Below are positions 1-7,704 of a stretch of 36,077 nt of DNA, piece after piece. The position numbers were made by a program, and so were the translations under genes. This DNA is from Colimorpha sp045597945 (GTDB taxonomy: Bacteria; Bacteroidota; Bacteroidia; Bacteroidales; P3). A model generated the notes under the pieces. It searched no databases, was not told the DNA's origin, and was given only the letters and a program-made list of their open reading frames with translations. The DNA lies in the NCBI GenBank assembly GCA_045597945.1, contig JAZLLD010000064.1, forward strand, positions 1 to 36,077. The letters run 5' to 3'. The first letter of the stretch is position 1; every line of letters begins with the position of its first letter.

Positions 1-61
1 CTTGAAATGTTAAAATTGCCGATTTTTGAAAAATAAATGTCATTATGTCCGAAAATATTCG

Positions 62-69
62 TATCTTTG
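62..69 (+). promoter_or_regulatory. Candidate Bacteroidota -7 element (TATCTTTG)
   Basis: The sequence matches the Bacteroidota housekeeping -7 consensus TAnnTTTG. No canonical -33 TTTG sits about 20 bp upstream. No credible gene starts downstream, so the transcript, if any, would be an orphan RNA beginning near position 75. Confidence 0.4.
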
Positions 70-699
70 CAATCGGTTTTTTGGGGGGGGCATGGACGGC
101 CTTGGTAGGGGTGGAGCAACGGCAGTCCGGCGGGAAAGGGAGGCGGAACCGACAAGCAAAGTAGGCGGCAGTTGCGGCTGCGTGGAGGCGGAACCAGGGC
201 GTGGCGGACGGTCGAGGAAAGATGAGGAGAGGAAGAAAAATCTTGTTGGCGGATGCGGAGTATCGCTTGTTAGTCAATACGGCATCGATAGCCTATTGGC
301 TGAATTAAATCTCCCGCAAAAGGTAAAAGCTTGCTATTGTTTTTCTTGCAACATAAATTGAGGATGAAAGGAGGTGGCGATAAATCGCCACGAGGGTGGG
401 GAGGCTGACGCGTAAAACGTTAACCATATCTTTAACGTTAACAGGCTGACGTGACCGCCACAGCCCCAGTTAAAATCAAGGTTAAGGTCAAGGTTAATGT
501 TGACATCAACGCCGCCTTTACCCTGCAATAATGCGCCAAATATATGGTAATAAAACTTTTAACTCTCATCCTTTTAGAAGTTCTAATTTTAGAATCAATT
601 CCGTCAACGAGTAGGTACAATAATGATTTACGATAATTTTCGTTTCGACTCCCAATGCTGCGCAGTCGTTCGCCTTGTTGCCGATGTGCGGATGGTTGT

Positions 700-732
700 A
701 AAGAAAATGGGTGCCGTTGTGCAGGCACCCAT
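700..732 (-). terminator. Intrinsic terminator of the S46 peptidase gene
   Basis: A perfect 9-bp inverted repeat (707-715 with 724-732, 8-nt loop) lies about 40 bp beyond the peptidase stop codon. On the minus strand it is followed by a U-rich run (complement of 700-706). Confidence 0.75.
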
Positions 733-769
733 TCTTTGTATTGCGTGAGCCGTTGTCGGCTCGGGGAGG

Positions 770-2947
770 TTAGCGGACGATGTCCATCTCGGCGATGAGG
801 TTCTGTGCGTTGGCATATTTGTCGATGACCCAGAGGAAGTAGCGGGAGTCGAGGCAGATGCAGCGCTGGAGGTTCTCCTCGAAGTCGATGTCGCCGGACA
901 TAGCTTCGCCGTTGCCGTCGAAGGCAAGGCCGATGAGGTTGCCGTAGGCGTCGAGGACGGGGGAGCCGGAGTTGCCGCCGGTGATGTCGTTATTGGTGAT
1001 GAAGCAGGTGGGGAGCTTGCTCTCGGCGTTGGCATAGGGGCCGAAGTCCTGTGCGTTGTAGAGGTCTTTGAGGCGCTGGGGGACGACGAACTCGGTGCTG
1101 TTGGGGTAAGCGATTTCTTTCTGGATCACGCCGTCGAGGGTGGTGTAGTGGTGGTAGGTGACGCCGTCGCGGGGTTCGTAGGCCTTGACGTTGCCGTAGG
1201 TGAGGCGGATGGTGGAGTTGGCGTCGGGGCTCATGAGTTTGCGGCCGGCATTGATTTGGAGGATGCCGTCGACGAAGTCGCGCTGGCCACGGGTGAGTGC
1301 GTCGCGGCTCTCACGGGGAACGGCGTTGTAGACCTCGCGGTATTTGCCGAGGATGTCGGTGCCGGTCTTGAGGATTTCGTCGTTCTCAAGCTGTTTGGCG
1401 TTGGGGTCTTTGAGGAATTTGACGAAGGATTCTTCGTTGGCGAAGATGGAGCGGGCGAACATGTTGTTGACCATGGCCTCGAAGTTACCGCGGAATTTGC
1501 GGTCGGCGGCCTTGAGGGTGTTGGGGATGTACTGGATGTCCATGTTCTGATAGGTGTATTCGATCATGGCGGCCATGACTTTCTGTTCTACGGCTTGGTC
1601 GTAGTCTTTGTAGAAGTCGGCGGCTTCGGCCTTGAGTTCGTTGTAGAGGGTTTCGCGTGCGTCGGCGTTCTTCTCGGTGATGAAGGCGCGGAGTTTACGG
1701 GCGAAGAGGGTGGACTGGTAGAGGAGTTCGGGACCTTCGAGGAGGCCTTCGTCGAGGTAGGTGATTACTTCCTGGAGTTTGCGGCGGTCGGCATAGCTCT
1801 TTTCGATGAGGGAGAGGGCGTTGCGGTATTTGGGGTCTTTGTCGAGAGCCCAGTCGTAGTATTCCTGCTCGATGTCTTTCTTGAGGGCCATGGTGTTGAG
1901 TTTCTTGAGGGCGACGTTCTGTTCGTTGCTGTATTTCCAGTAGTTGGAGCAGGAGGCGTATTTGGCCGCGTATTTGATTTTCACGCTTTGGTCGGCGTTC
2001 ATCTCCTGGCGGAGGATGTTGATTTTGACGGTGCGGAGTTTGTAGCGGAGGTCGTTGGTGACGTTCATAGTTTCGTCAAGGCCGTAGGAGGTGAGGAAGT
2101 GGTCGGTGGTGCCGGGGAAGCCGAGGACCATGGCGAAGTCGCCGTCGTTCAGAGCGCGTGCGCTGACGGGGAGGTGGTGCTTGGGCTTGAGGGGGATGTT
2201 CTCCTTGGCGTAGGCGGCAGGCTTGCCGTCGGGGGCGGTGTAGATGCGGAACATGGAGAAGTCGCAGGTGTGGCGGGGCCAGGACCAGTTGTCGGTGTCG
2301 CCACCAAACTTACCCATGCTTGATGGAGGTGCGCCGACGAGGCGGACGTCCTTATAGATAATATGTACGACGAGGAAGTACTGGTTGCCGTTGAACATGG
2401 GTTTGACGGCTGCCTGGTAGTCGGTGCCGGCAGTGGCTTCCTGGCAGATGCGTTCGGAGACGTTGCGGACGGCTTTGGCGCGGTCGGCCTCGCTCATGTC
2501 GTCGGCGAGGTTTTCCATCACATGGGCGGTGACGTCTTCCATGCGGACGAGGATGGAGGCGGTGAGGCCGGGGTTGGGGAGTTCCTGTGCCATGGTGTAG
2601 GCCCAGAAGCCGTCGCGGAGGTAGTCGTGCTCAACGGTGGAGTGCTCCTGGAGCTTGCCGTAGCCGCAGTGGTGGTTGGTGGAGATGAGGCCCTTGTCGG
2701 AGATGATCTCGCCGGTGCAGAAGTGCCAGAAGGGCTGGCCTTCGTTGCCGAGGCCTACGATGGCATCCTTGATGCAGTTCTGGTTGATGCTGTAGATGTC
2801 CTCAGGGGAGAGTTTGAAACCGGCTTTCTGCATGTCGGCGTAGTTCTTGCCGATGAGCGAGAGAAGCCACATGCCTTCGTCGGCTCGGGAGGCTGCGGGT
2901 GCCAGCACGAGCAGGGCCAGGGTGAGGGAAAGAATGATTCTTTTCAT
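770..2947 (-). CDS. S46 family dipeptidyl peptidase, DPP7-like
   Basis: This is a secreted or periplasmic serine exopeptidase of family S46 (DPP7/DPP11), which removes dipeptides from peptide N-termini; related bacteria use such enzymes to feed on peptides. The 725 residues match the family's usual size. A signal peptide covers about residues 1-22 (MKRII, a Leu/Ala core, then SRA). The chymotrypsin-type core is visible: STNHHCGYG with the likely catalytic His-93, a GGDTDNWSWPRHTCDF block (about 215-230) carrying the Asp region, and TGGNSGSP with Ser-660. The residue 18 positions after the Ser is Gly (FDGNGEAMSG). In the family, Gly here goes with DPP7 specificity (hydrophobic P1) and Arg with DPP11 (acidic P1), so I infer DPP7-like activity. 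It is monocistronic, with its own -7 element and terminator. Confidence 0.93.
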   Translation of the reverse strand: MKRIILSLTLALLVLAPAASRADEGMWLLSLIGKNYADMQKAGFKLSPEDIYSINQNCIKDAIVGLGNEGQPFWHFCTGEIISDKGLISTNHHCGYGKLQEHSTVEHDYLRDGFWAYTMAQELPNPGLTASILVRMEDVTAHVMENLADDMSEADRAKAVRNVSERICQEATAGTDYQAAVKPMFNGNQYFLVVHIIYKDVRLVGAPPSSMGKFGGDTDNWSWPRHTCDFSMFRIYTAPDGKPAAYAKENIPLKPKHHLPVSARALNDGDFAMVLGFPGTTDHFLTSYGLDETMNVTNDLRYKLRTVKINILRQEMNADQSVKIKYAAKYASCSNYWKYSNEQNVALKKLNTMALKKDIEQEYYDWALDKDPKYRNALSLIEKSYADRRKLQEVITYLDEGLLEGPELLYQSTLFARKLRAFITEKNADARETLYNELKAEAADFYKDYDQAVEQKVMAAMIEYTYQNMDIQYIPNTLKAADRKFRGNFEAMVNNMFARSIFANEESFVKFLKDPNAKQLENDEILKTGTDILGKYREVYNAVPRESRDALTRGQRDFVDGILQINAGRKLMSPDANSTIRLTYGNVKAYEPRDGVTYHHYTTLDGVIQKEIAYPNSTEFVVPQRLKDLYNAQDFGPYANAESKLPTCFITNNDITGGNSGSPVLDAYGNLIGLAFDGNGEAMSGDIDFEENLQRCICLDSRYFLWVIDKYANAQNLIAEMDIVR

Positions 2948-2996
2948 GCTATAATAATATTAAGTTTTTATTTTTAAAATACAATTTTTGCGGGTG

Positions 2997-3004
2997 CAAA
3001 GGTA
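2997..3004 (-). promoter_or_regulatory. -7 element for the S46 peptidase (TACCTTTG)
   Basis: Read on the minus strand this matches TAnnTTTG and lies about 50 nt upstream of the peptidase ATG, giving a leader of roughly 45 nt. No clear -33 element is visible. Confidence 0.5.
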
Positions 3005-3652
3005 CGACTTTTTTTTGGATTAATGAATATTTGGGCGAAATTTGTTGGTCGGCCTAGTTGGTTTTGAGGGCGAAAGGCCAGTCGGCGGTGGCGGTAAATG
3101 GGCTGAGGTTTGGTGTGCGGGAGTTTTGCCGAGGGGATTGTGTAGGGATGGATGTGCGAGGTTTTTGTGGTTTTGCGGATTTTTGCATAGTTGTGTTAAT
3201 AGGTTGGTTTAGTGTTTGTTGGATAGGCGACACTGTGTGTAGCGGATTTGTTGCGGCGGTGTTGTGCGACGGGGCGGCGCTGCGGCCGTTTTTGGGGTTT
3301 GCTTGGTTTGGCCGTGGGTGAGGGAAAGTGTGCAAAAATGGGTGGCTATTTTGGGGCGGCAGACGGTCGAATTTGGGGCGGGTGGCCGAGAAAATGGTGA
3401 ATAGTTTGGAATAGAGAGGATTGTGTTTTGGACGCGAGTTTTTTAACTTTTGGTTGTTAATTTGGGAAGCTGTTTATTAACAAATGCTTGTCGATATTTA
3501 TGTTAAAATTTGGCCTCCCAAGTGGGCGAAATGTGAAAAAAATGCGAGGAAAAATGAAACCTTTTTTCGACTTTTGCGTTATAAGAAGTGAACATTTTTG
3601 GAAGAAAATAACTTTTTTTGGAAAAAAAAGGCAATAATTGGAAAAATTGTCG

Positions 3653-3660
3653 TATCTTTA
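3653..3660 (+). promoter_or_regulatory. Candidate -7 element for mraZ and the dcw cluster (TATCTTTA)
   Basis: One mismatch from TAnnTTTG, 24 nt before the mraZ ATG. It is the only strong candidate in the AT-rich stretch before the cluster, so it could drive the long operon. No canonical -33 motif is seen at the expected distance. Confidence 0.4.
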
Positions 3661-3684
3661 CATCCTGAAAAATTGTATATATAA

Positions 3685-4158
3685 ATGAGTTTAATACTTG
3701 GCACTGAATACTGTAAGATTGATTCGAACGGTCGATTCAAGTTCCCAATTGCTTTAAAAAGGCAGTTGGAGAGCGAGGATTGTCGGTTTGTGGTCCGTCA
3801 GGGCTTCACTGCCGAGTGTTTGGAACTGTGGCCCTACGCAAGTTTCCAGATGGAAGTAGAGAACCTCCGAAAAATGTTAAATCCATACAGCATCCAAGAC
3901 CAGCAGATTTTGCGTCGACTGACCCGCGCCAATGTGGTTGAACTGGACAGTAACGACCGACTGATGGTGCCGCCCGAGCGTAAGAGCGTCTTGGGCAGTG
4001 CAAAGGAGATTGTCCTGCAGAGTACCGGTGAGTGCATCGAAATCTGGGAGCGTTCGGCTTACGATAAGATGAACAACGAGATTGTCGACTTTGCGTCGAT
4101 GGTCGATAAAAGACTGGGGGAATTGCATGGACTACCACTTGCCGGTGATGCTGAATGA
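3685..4158 (+). CDS. mraZ: MraZ, division/cell wall cluster transcriptional regulator
   Basis: MraZ is a DNA-binding protein with two SpoVT/AbrB-like swapped-hairpin domains that regulates the dcw operon of which it is the first gene. The 157 residues show the two related halves: residues about 5-55 (GTEYCKIDSNGRFKFP) and about 80-135 (VVELDSNDRLMVPP), each with a Dx(N/K)GR/DRxxxP-type core. The length is typical for Bacteroidota MraZ. Its 3' end overlaps rsmH by 32 nt, so the two are probably translationally coupled. I did not find a convincing set of spaced TGGG boxes of the kind bound by MraZ in other phyla. Confidence 0.93.
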   Translation: MSLILGTEYCKIDSNGRFKFPIALKRQLESEDCRFVVRQGFTAECLELWPYASFQMEVENLRKMLNPYSIQDQQILRRLTRANVVELDSNDRLMVPPERKSVLGSAKEIVLQSTGECIEIWERSAYDKMNNEIVDFASMVDKRLGELHGLPLAGDAE

Positions 4159-5032
4159 ATGCATCGATGGATTAGACATTCGTCCTGATGGGACTTATGT
4201 GGACGTTACCTTCGGGGGTGGCGGCCACTCGCGTGCTATTATGGAGCGCCTGGGAGATGAGGGGCGGCTGCTGGGTTTTGACCAGGATGCCGACGCTTTG
4301 GCCAACGCTCTGGACGACGACCGTTTTACGCTGATTCATGAGAATTTCCGTTATTTGAAGAACTTTTTGCGCCTGCATGGGGTGAGGTGTGTGGACGGAA
4401 TTTTGGCCGACTTGGGTGTGTCGTCGCATCAGTTTGATGTGGCCGACCGTGGTTTCTCGACCCGCTTCGACGGCGAGCTGGATTTGCGCATGGACCGCAG
4501 GCAGGAGCTGACGGCCAAGGAGATTGTGAACAGTGCCGATGAGCGAGAGCTGACCCGCATACTGCGTCTCTACGGCGAGTTGCCCAACGCCTTCCAGATG
4601 GCCAAGGATATCTGTCGTGCGCGCATGGACAAGCCCATCGAGACCACTTTTGAGTTGCGTGAGGCGGTGAGCCGCAGATTGCCGAGAGGAATGGAGAATA
4701 AGTACCTGGCTATGCTGTTCCAGGCTTTGCGCATTGAGGTGAACGGCGAGCTGGAAGCCCTGCAGGCTATGTTGCAGCAGGCTGTGGAAGTGCTGAAGCC
4801 CGGCGGAAGGCTGGTGGTGATGTCGTATCATTCGCTGGAAGACCGCCTGGTGAAAAACTTCTTCAAGACAGGCAACTTCGAAGGCGAGTTGGAGAAGGAT
4901 TTCTACGGCAACCCCATCGTGCCGCTGAAACTGGTGTCGAGGAAGGCCATTACCGCCAGCCAGGAGGAATTGCAACGAAACAACAGGTCGCGCAGTGCCA
5001 AGCTGAGAGTGGCCGAGAAAATTGAAAAATAG
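4127..5032 (+). CDS. rsmH: 16S rRNA (cytosine-1402-N4)-methyltransferase RsmH
   Basis: RsmH (MraW) is a SAM-dependent enzyme that N4-methylates C1402 of 16S rRNA in the P site. The 301-residue product starts at ATG 4127 (MDYHLPVMLNE, the conserved family N-terminus). A longer frame opens upstream with TTG at 4082, but it runs deeper into mraZ and lacks family similarity there. Motifs seen: HxPVML near the N-terminus, the SAM-binding YVDVTFGGGGHS, GILADLGVSSHQFD, RGFSTRFDGELDLRMD, and the C-terminal SYHSLEDRLVKNFF and NNRSRSAKLRVAEK. The start overlaps mraZ by 32 nt and the stop is 6 nt from the next gene. Confidence 0.96.
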   Translation: MDYHLPVMLNECIDGLDIRPDGTYVDVTFGGGGHSRAIMERLGDEGRLLGFDQDADALANALDDDRFTLIHENFRYLKNFLRLHGVRCVDGILADLGVSSHQFDVADRGFSTRFDGELDLRMDRRQELTAKEIVNSADERELTRILRLYGELPNAFQMAKDICRARMDKPIETTFELREAVSRRLPRGMENKYLAMLFQALRIEVNGELEALQAMLQQAVEVLKPGGRLVVMSYHSLEDRLVKNFFKTGNFEGELEKDFYGNPIVPLKLVSRKAITASQEELQRNNRSRSAKLRVAEKIEK

Positions 5033-5038
5033 ACGATA

Positions 5039-5392
5039 ATGGAGGAAAACAACAACATACAACAAGAAAATACCGAGAAGGCAGCGCTGTCGAAAGGGCA
5101 GATATTCAACCGCTTTATCAGTGGCAGCATGCTGCAGAGCAAGTGGGTGGTGCGTCAGCTGCCGCTGGTGTGCCTGTGGGCTTTGTTCGGACTGTCGTTG
5201 GTGGGATGCCGCTACCGTGTGGAGGCTTTGACGAAGGGCATTCTCGACGCTAATGAGCGAATCGACCTCCTGCGTGAGTCGCGCATTGAGCTGCAGAAGC
5301 AGTACCAGGAGACTGTCAAAATCTCGCAGATTGCCGAGATGTTGGACGACTCCGACGTGGGAATCACTGCCGGCCCTCCGTTTGAGATATAG
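5039..5392 (+). CDS. ftsL: FtsL-like divisome protein
   Basis: This small bitopic membrane protein sits exactly in the ftsL slot between rsmH and ftsI. The 117 residues comprise a polar cytoplasmic N-tail (1-37), one membrane segment (about 39-57, LPLVCLWALFGLSLVG) and a short periplasmic helix rich in Leu/Glu/Arg (about 60-105) suited to coiled-coil pairing. FtsL family members bridge FtsQ and the FtsW-FtsI synthase. Sequence conservation in this family is weak, so the call rests on topology, length and position. The gene starts 6 nt after rsmH. Confidence 0.8.
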   Translation: MEENNNIQQENTEKAALSKGQIFNRFISGSMLQSKWVVRQLPLVCLWALFGLSLVGCRYRVEALTKGILDANERIDLLRESRIELQKQYQETVKISQIAEMLDDSDVGITAGPPFEI

Positions 5393-5463
5393 TGCCGATG
5401 CCTTTTGAATGGGTGGCGATGAGTGATAAAATGTAGTGTTAAACGAAAACAATTGAATAGAAA

Positions 5464-7662
5464 TTGAAGAAAAAGGTTCATAATAAGACGCTGATGCTCA
5501 AGATGAGGCTGTTCTATTGGGCAATGGTGCTGCTGGGTGGCGGTCTGATACTGGCATTCACAATCAAGACCCAGTTTGTGGAAGGCGAGATGTGGCGTCA
5601 GAAAGCCAAATCTCGCGAGGTGACACGCCGTACTGAGCCAGCCAGACGTGGCACCATCTTCTCGTCCGACGGCAAGGTGTTGGCCATCACTATGCCGGTT
5701 TGCGACCTGTGCCTGGATCTCGGCCGTTGGCCCAAGAAGAACGAGAAAGACGAGGTGGTGACTCGGCGCAACGGCGAGGTGGTCTACGAAAGCATGGTCG
5801 CCAACGACTCGGCCTTCCGAGCCAATCTGCCCCGTGTGTGCAAAATCCTGCACGAACAGTTTCCTAATAAATCTATAGAATACTTTTATAATAAGATAGC
5901 CAGGGAATATAATAAGCTGAAGCCCAGCCGCTGCCTCTATGTGGCACGCCGCGTGCCCTACTCCAAGTGGGTGGCCATCAAGAGTATGCCCGGATGGGGC
6001 AGATGTGTGGTGAACAAGACTGGCGACGGCAATGTGATGAGTTATGTCCGTGCGCACATCTACGGCAATTTGGGCGAGAACACCATCGGTCTGCACTACA
6101 AGGTTGGCGGCGTGGAGGGCTATACCGGGTTGGAGGGCTACTACGACTCGGTGCTGAGCGGCCAGGACGGCGAGTATATCTGCCGCCGCCTCACGCTGGG
6201 CACCTGGCTCCCGGAGGAAGGCCGTATGATTGACGAGGATTCTACGTTGACCAAGCGCAAGGTGGACGGCCGCAACATTGTGGCCACCCTCGACACCCGC
6301 TATCAGGATATTGCCGAGAGCGCGTTGCGCAAATCGATGAACAAGTTCGGCGGCCAGCGCGGCTGCGCAATCTTGATGGAGGTGAAGACGGGATATGTGC
6401 TGGCTTGTAGTAATCTGACGAGAGACACCTCGGGTCGGTTGTCGGAGAACCTTTGGAGCAATGTGGCCGTGAGCGACCGCAATGAGCCCGGTTCCACCTT
6501 CAAGACTGTGGCCATGATGGCCATGCTGAACGATCCGAAGATTGCGCTGGACACCTCCAAGCGCGTGAGGGCCGGTGGCGTGAAGCGCTATAGCGCCAGT
6601 AGCGGCGAGATCAACGATGGCCACGGCTATGCGACCGATACGGGCAATCTGGCATACGTGCTTGCGCATTCTTCGAATATCGGTATGTGCGAGTTGGCCT
6701 GGGGGTATTACCGCGACCGCAAAGGCGACCTGAAGCAGGGCATGGAGGCCGTGTTCCCCTTTGGAAAGTTGAATCCCGACGTGGAAGTAAAAGAATATAG
6801 TACGCGCATCACCAATTGGCGTCAGGACCGCGACTTCCTGCTGCTGAGTTTCGGCTATTCGGCCACGGCAACGCCCTTGCAGATAATTGCTTTCTACAAT
6901 GCTATAGCCAACGACGGACGCATGATGAAGCCTTTGTTCTGCAAGGAGATTTGGGGTGCCAGCCGCAAGGAGCAGGTGAAGCCTGTGGTGCTGAACGAAC
7001 AAATCTGCAGTCCGGAGATTGCCAAGCAGATGCGCGAGATGCTGGTGAACGTGGTGGAACACGGCACCGGCGACAATATCTATAACGCAGTCTATGGCAT
7101 TGGCGGCAAGACCGGCACGGCGTTGAGTCACAAGGACCGTAGCCTGCATAATTCCTCTTTCGTGGGCTTCTTCCCGGCCGACAATCCCCGCTACACCTGC
7201 CTGGTGCTGGTGGAGGAAACCAGCATCGCCGGCCGAGCAGTGGCGGCACCTGTGTTCAAGCAGATTGCCGACTGCGTGGTGGCTTTCGACAAGGAGTTGG
7301 GCAGTATTCATCTGAAAGATTCGGGCCGTGTGGCTCACCCCATCATGGCCAAGGGCGATGCCAAGCAGCTCACGTTGGCTCATCAGCTGTTGGGACTGCC
7401 GTTCAGCGTGGTCGACAGCGTGCATTCGCCTTCGGGCTGGGTGTTCTTCGACGGCCAGAGCCAGAGCTATAAGAACTATGTGCTGCCTAAGGGGCAGGTG
7501 CCCGACTGCACGGGGATGACCATCCGCGATGCTATGAAACTGCTGCGCCAGCTGGGGCTGAAAGTCCGCTTCACCGGCCAGGGCAAAGTGGTGAAACAGT
7601 CGCCCAAGCCCCGCTCGTCCATTGCCAAGGGCGGCACTGTGGTGCTGGAGCTGCAGCCGTGA
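5464..7662 (+). CDS. ftsI: Penicillin-binding protein 3-type transpeptidase (FtsI) with PASTA domain
   Basis: This is a class B PBP that cross-links septal peptidoglycan, acting with FtsW. The order is: cytoplasmic basic tail, membrane anchor (about 16-36), dimerisation/pedestal domain (about 50-250), transpeptidase domain and a C-terminal PASTA domain (about 679-732). Catalytic motifs are intact: S344-T-F-K (EPGSTFK), S403-S-N and K549-T-G-T. The frame opens with TTG at 5464; the first in-frame ATG is at 5494 and would shorten the tail by 10 residues while leaving the anchor intact, so the start is uncertain. A 71-bp gap separates it from ftsL and 42 bp from murE. A PASTA-tipped FtsI is usual in Bacteroidota. 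Confidence 0.95.
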   Translation: MKKKVHNKTLMLKMRLFYWAMVLLGGGLILAFTIKTQFVEGEMWRQKAKSREVTRRTEPARRGTIFSSDGKVLAITMPVCDLCLDLGRWPKKNEKDEVVTRRNGEVVYESMVANDSAFRANLPRVCKILHEQFPNKSIEYFYNKIAREYNKLKPSRCLYVARRVPYSKWVAIKSMPGWGRCVVNKTGDGNVMSYVRAHIYGNLGENTIGLHYKVGGVEGYTGLEGYYDSVLSGQDGEYICRRLTLGTWLPEEGRMIDEDSTLTKRKVDGRNIVATLDTRYQDIAESALRKSMNKFGGQRGCAILMEVKTGYVLACSNLTRDTSGRLSENLWSNVAVSDRNEPGSTFKTVAMMAMLNDPKIALDTSKRVRAGGVKRYSASSGEINDGHGYATDTGNLAYVLAHSSNIGMCELAWGYYRDRKGDLKQGMEAVFPFGKLNPDVEVKEYSTRITNWRQDRDFLLLSFGYSATATPLQIIAFYNAIANDGRMMKPLFCKEIWGASRKEQVKPVVLNEQICSPEIAKQMREMLVNVVEHGTGDNIYNAVYGIGGKTGTALSHKDRSLHNSSFVGFFPADNPRYTCLVLVEETSIAGRAVAAPVFKQIADCVVAFDKELGSIHLKDSGRVAHPIMAKGDAKQLTLAHQLLGLPFSVVDSVHSPSGWVFFDGQSQSYKNYVLPKGQVPDCTGMTIRDAMKLLRQLGLKVRFTGQGKVVKQSPKPRSSIAKGGTVVLELQP

Positions 7663-7704
7663 GGAAGAAGCGTATTTTAGAACTATTCGAAAATAATTGA
7701 TATA

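Larger units (their letters stand above)
1..769. other. Gene-free left end with an orphan promoter-like element and short repeats
   Basis: I see no convincing gene here. An open frame runs through 26-361, but its product is a low-complexity Gly/Arg/Glu-rich string with no recognisable domain, and the promoter-like element at 62-69 lies inside it. The stretch holds a T6G8 homopolymer run right after that element, a perfect 7-bp hairpin (374-391), two copies of ACGTTAAC (417-424, 435-442), two copies of AGGCTGACG (402-410, 443-451), and an AAGGTTAAGGTC-like simple repeat around 477-500. It may contain an untranslated RNA or the decayed start of a gene. Confidence 0.5.
2948..3684. other. Gene-free spacer between the divergent peptidase and dcw cluster
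   Basis: No gene is supported. Positions about 3050-3540 are strikingly rich in G and T on the plus strand and poor in C and A. Frames open there encode Gly/Val/Cys- or Pro-rich low-complexity products without domains. The last 150 bp turn AT-rich and carry the mraZ promoter element. Confidence 0.6.

Noticed and set aside
1148..2323. Long plus-strand frame of 391 codons opposite the S46 peptidase
   Set aside because: Its product is a Val/Gly/Glu-rich string typical of the antisense of a GC-biased gene. The minus strand has the full S46 domain with catalytic residues.
3058..3321. Frame with hydrophobic product in the pre-mraZ spacer
   Set aside because: Starts with TTG, has Cys/Gly/Val bias produced by G/T-rich DNA, no domain and no promoter element.
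3300..3550. TGGG-containing stretches as MraZ operator boxes
   Set aside because: TGGG occurs often because the DNA is G/T-rich, and I could not find copies at the regular spacing described for MraZ sites in other phyla.
5212..7425. 737-codon minus-strand frame opposite ftsI
   Set aside because: His/Ala/Leu-rich antisense shadow without domains; ftsI on the plus strand has all PBP motifs.
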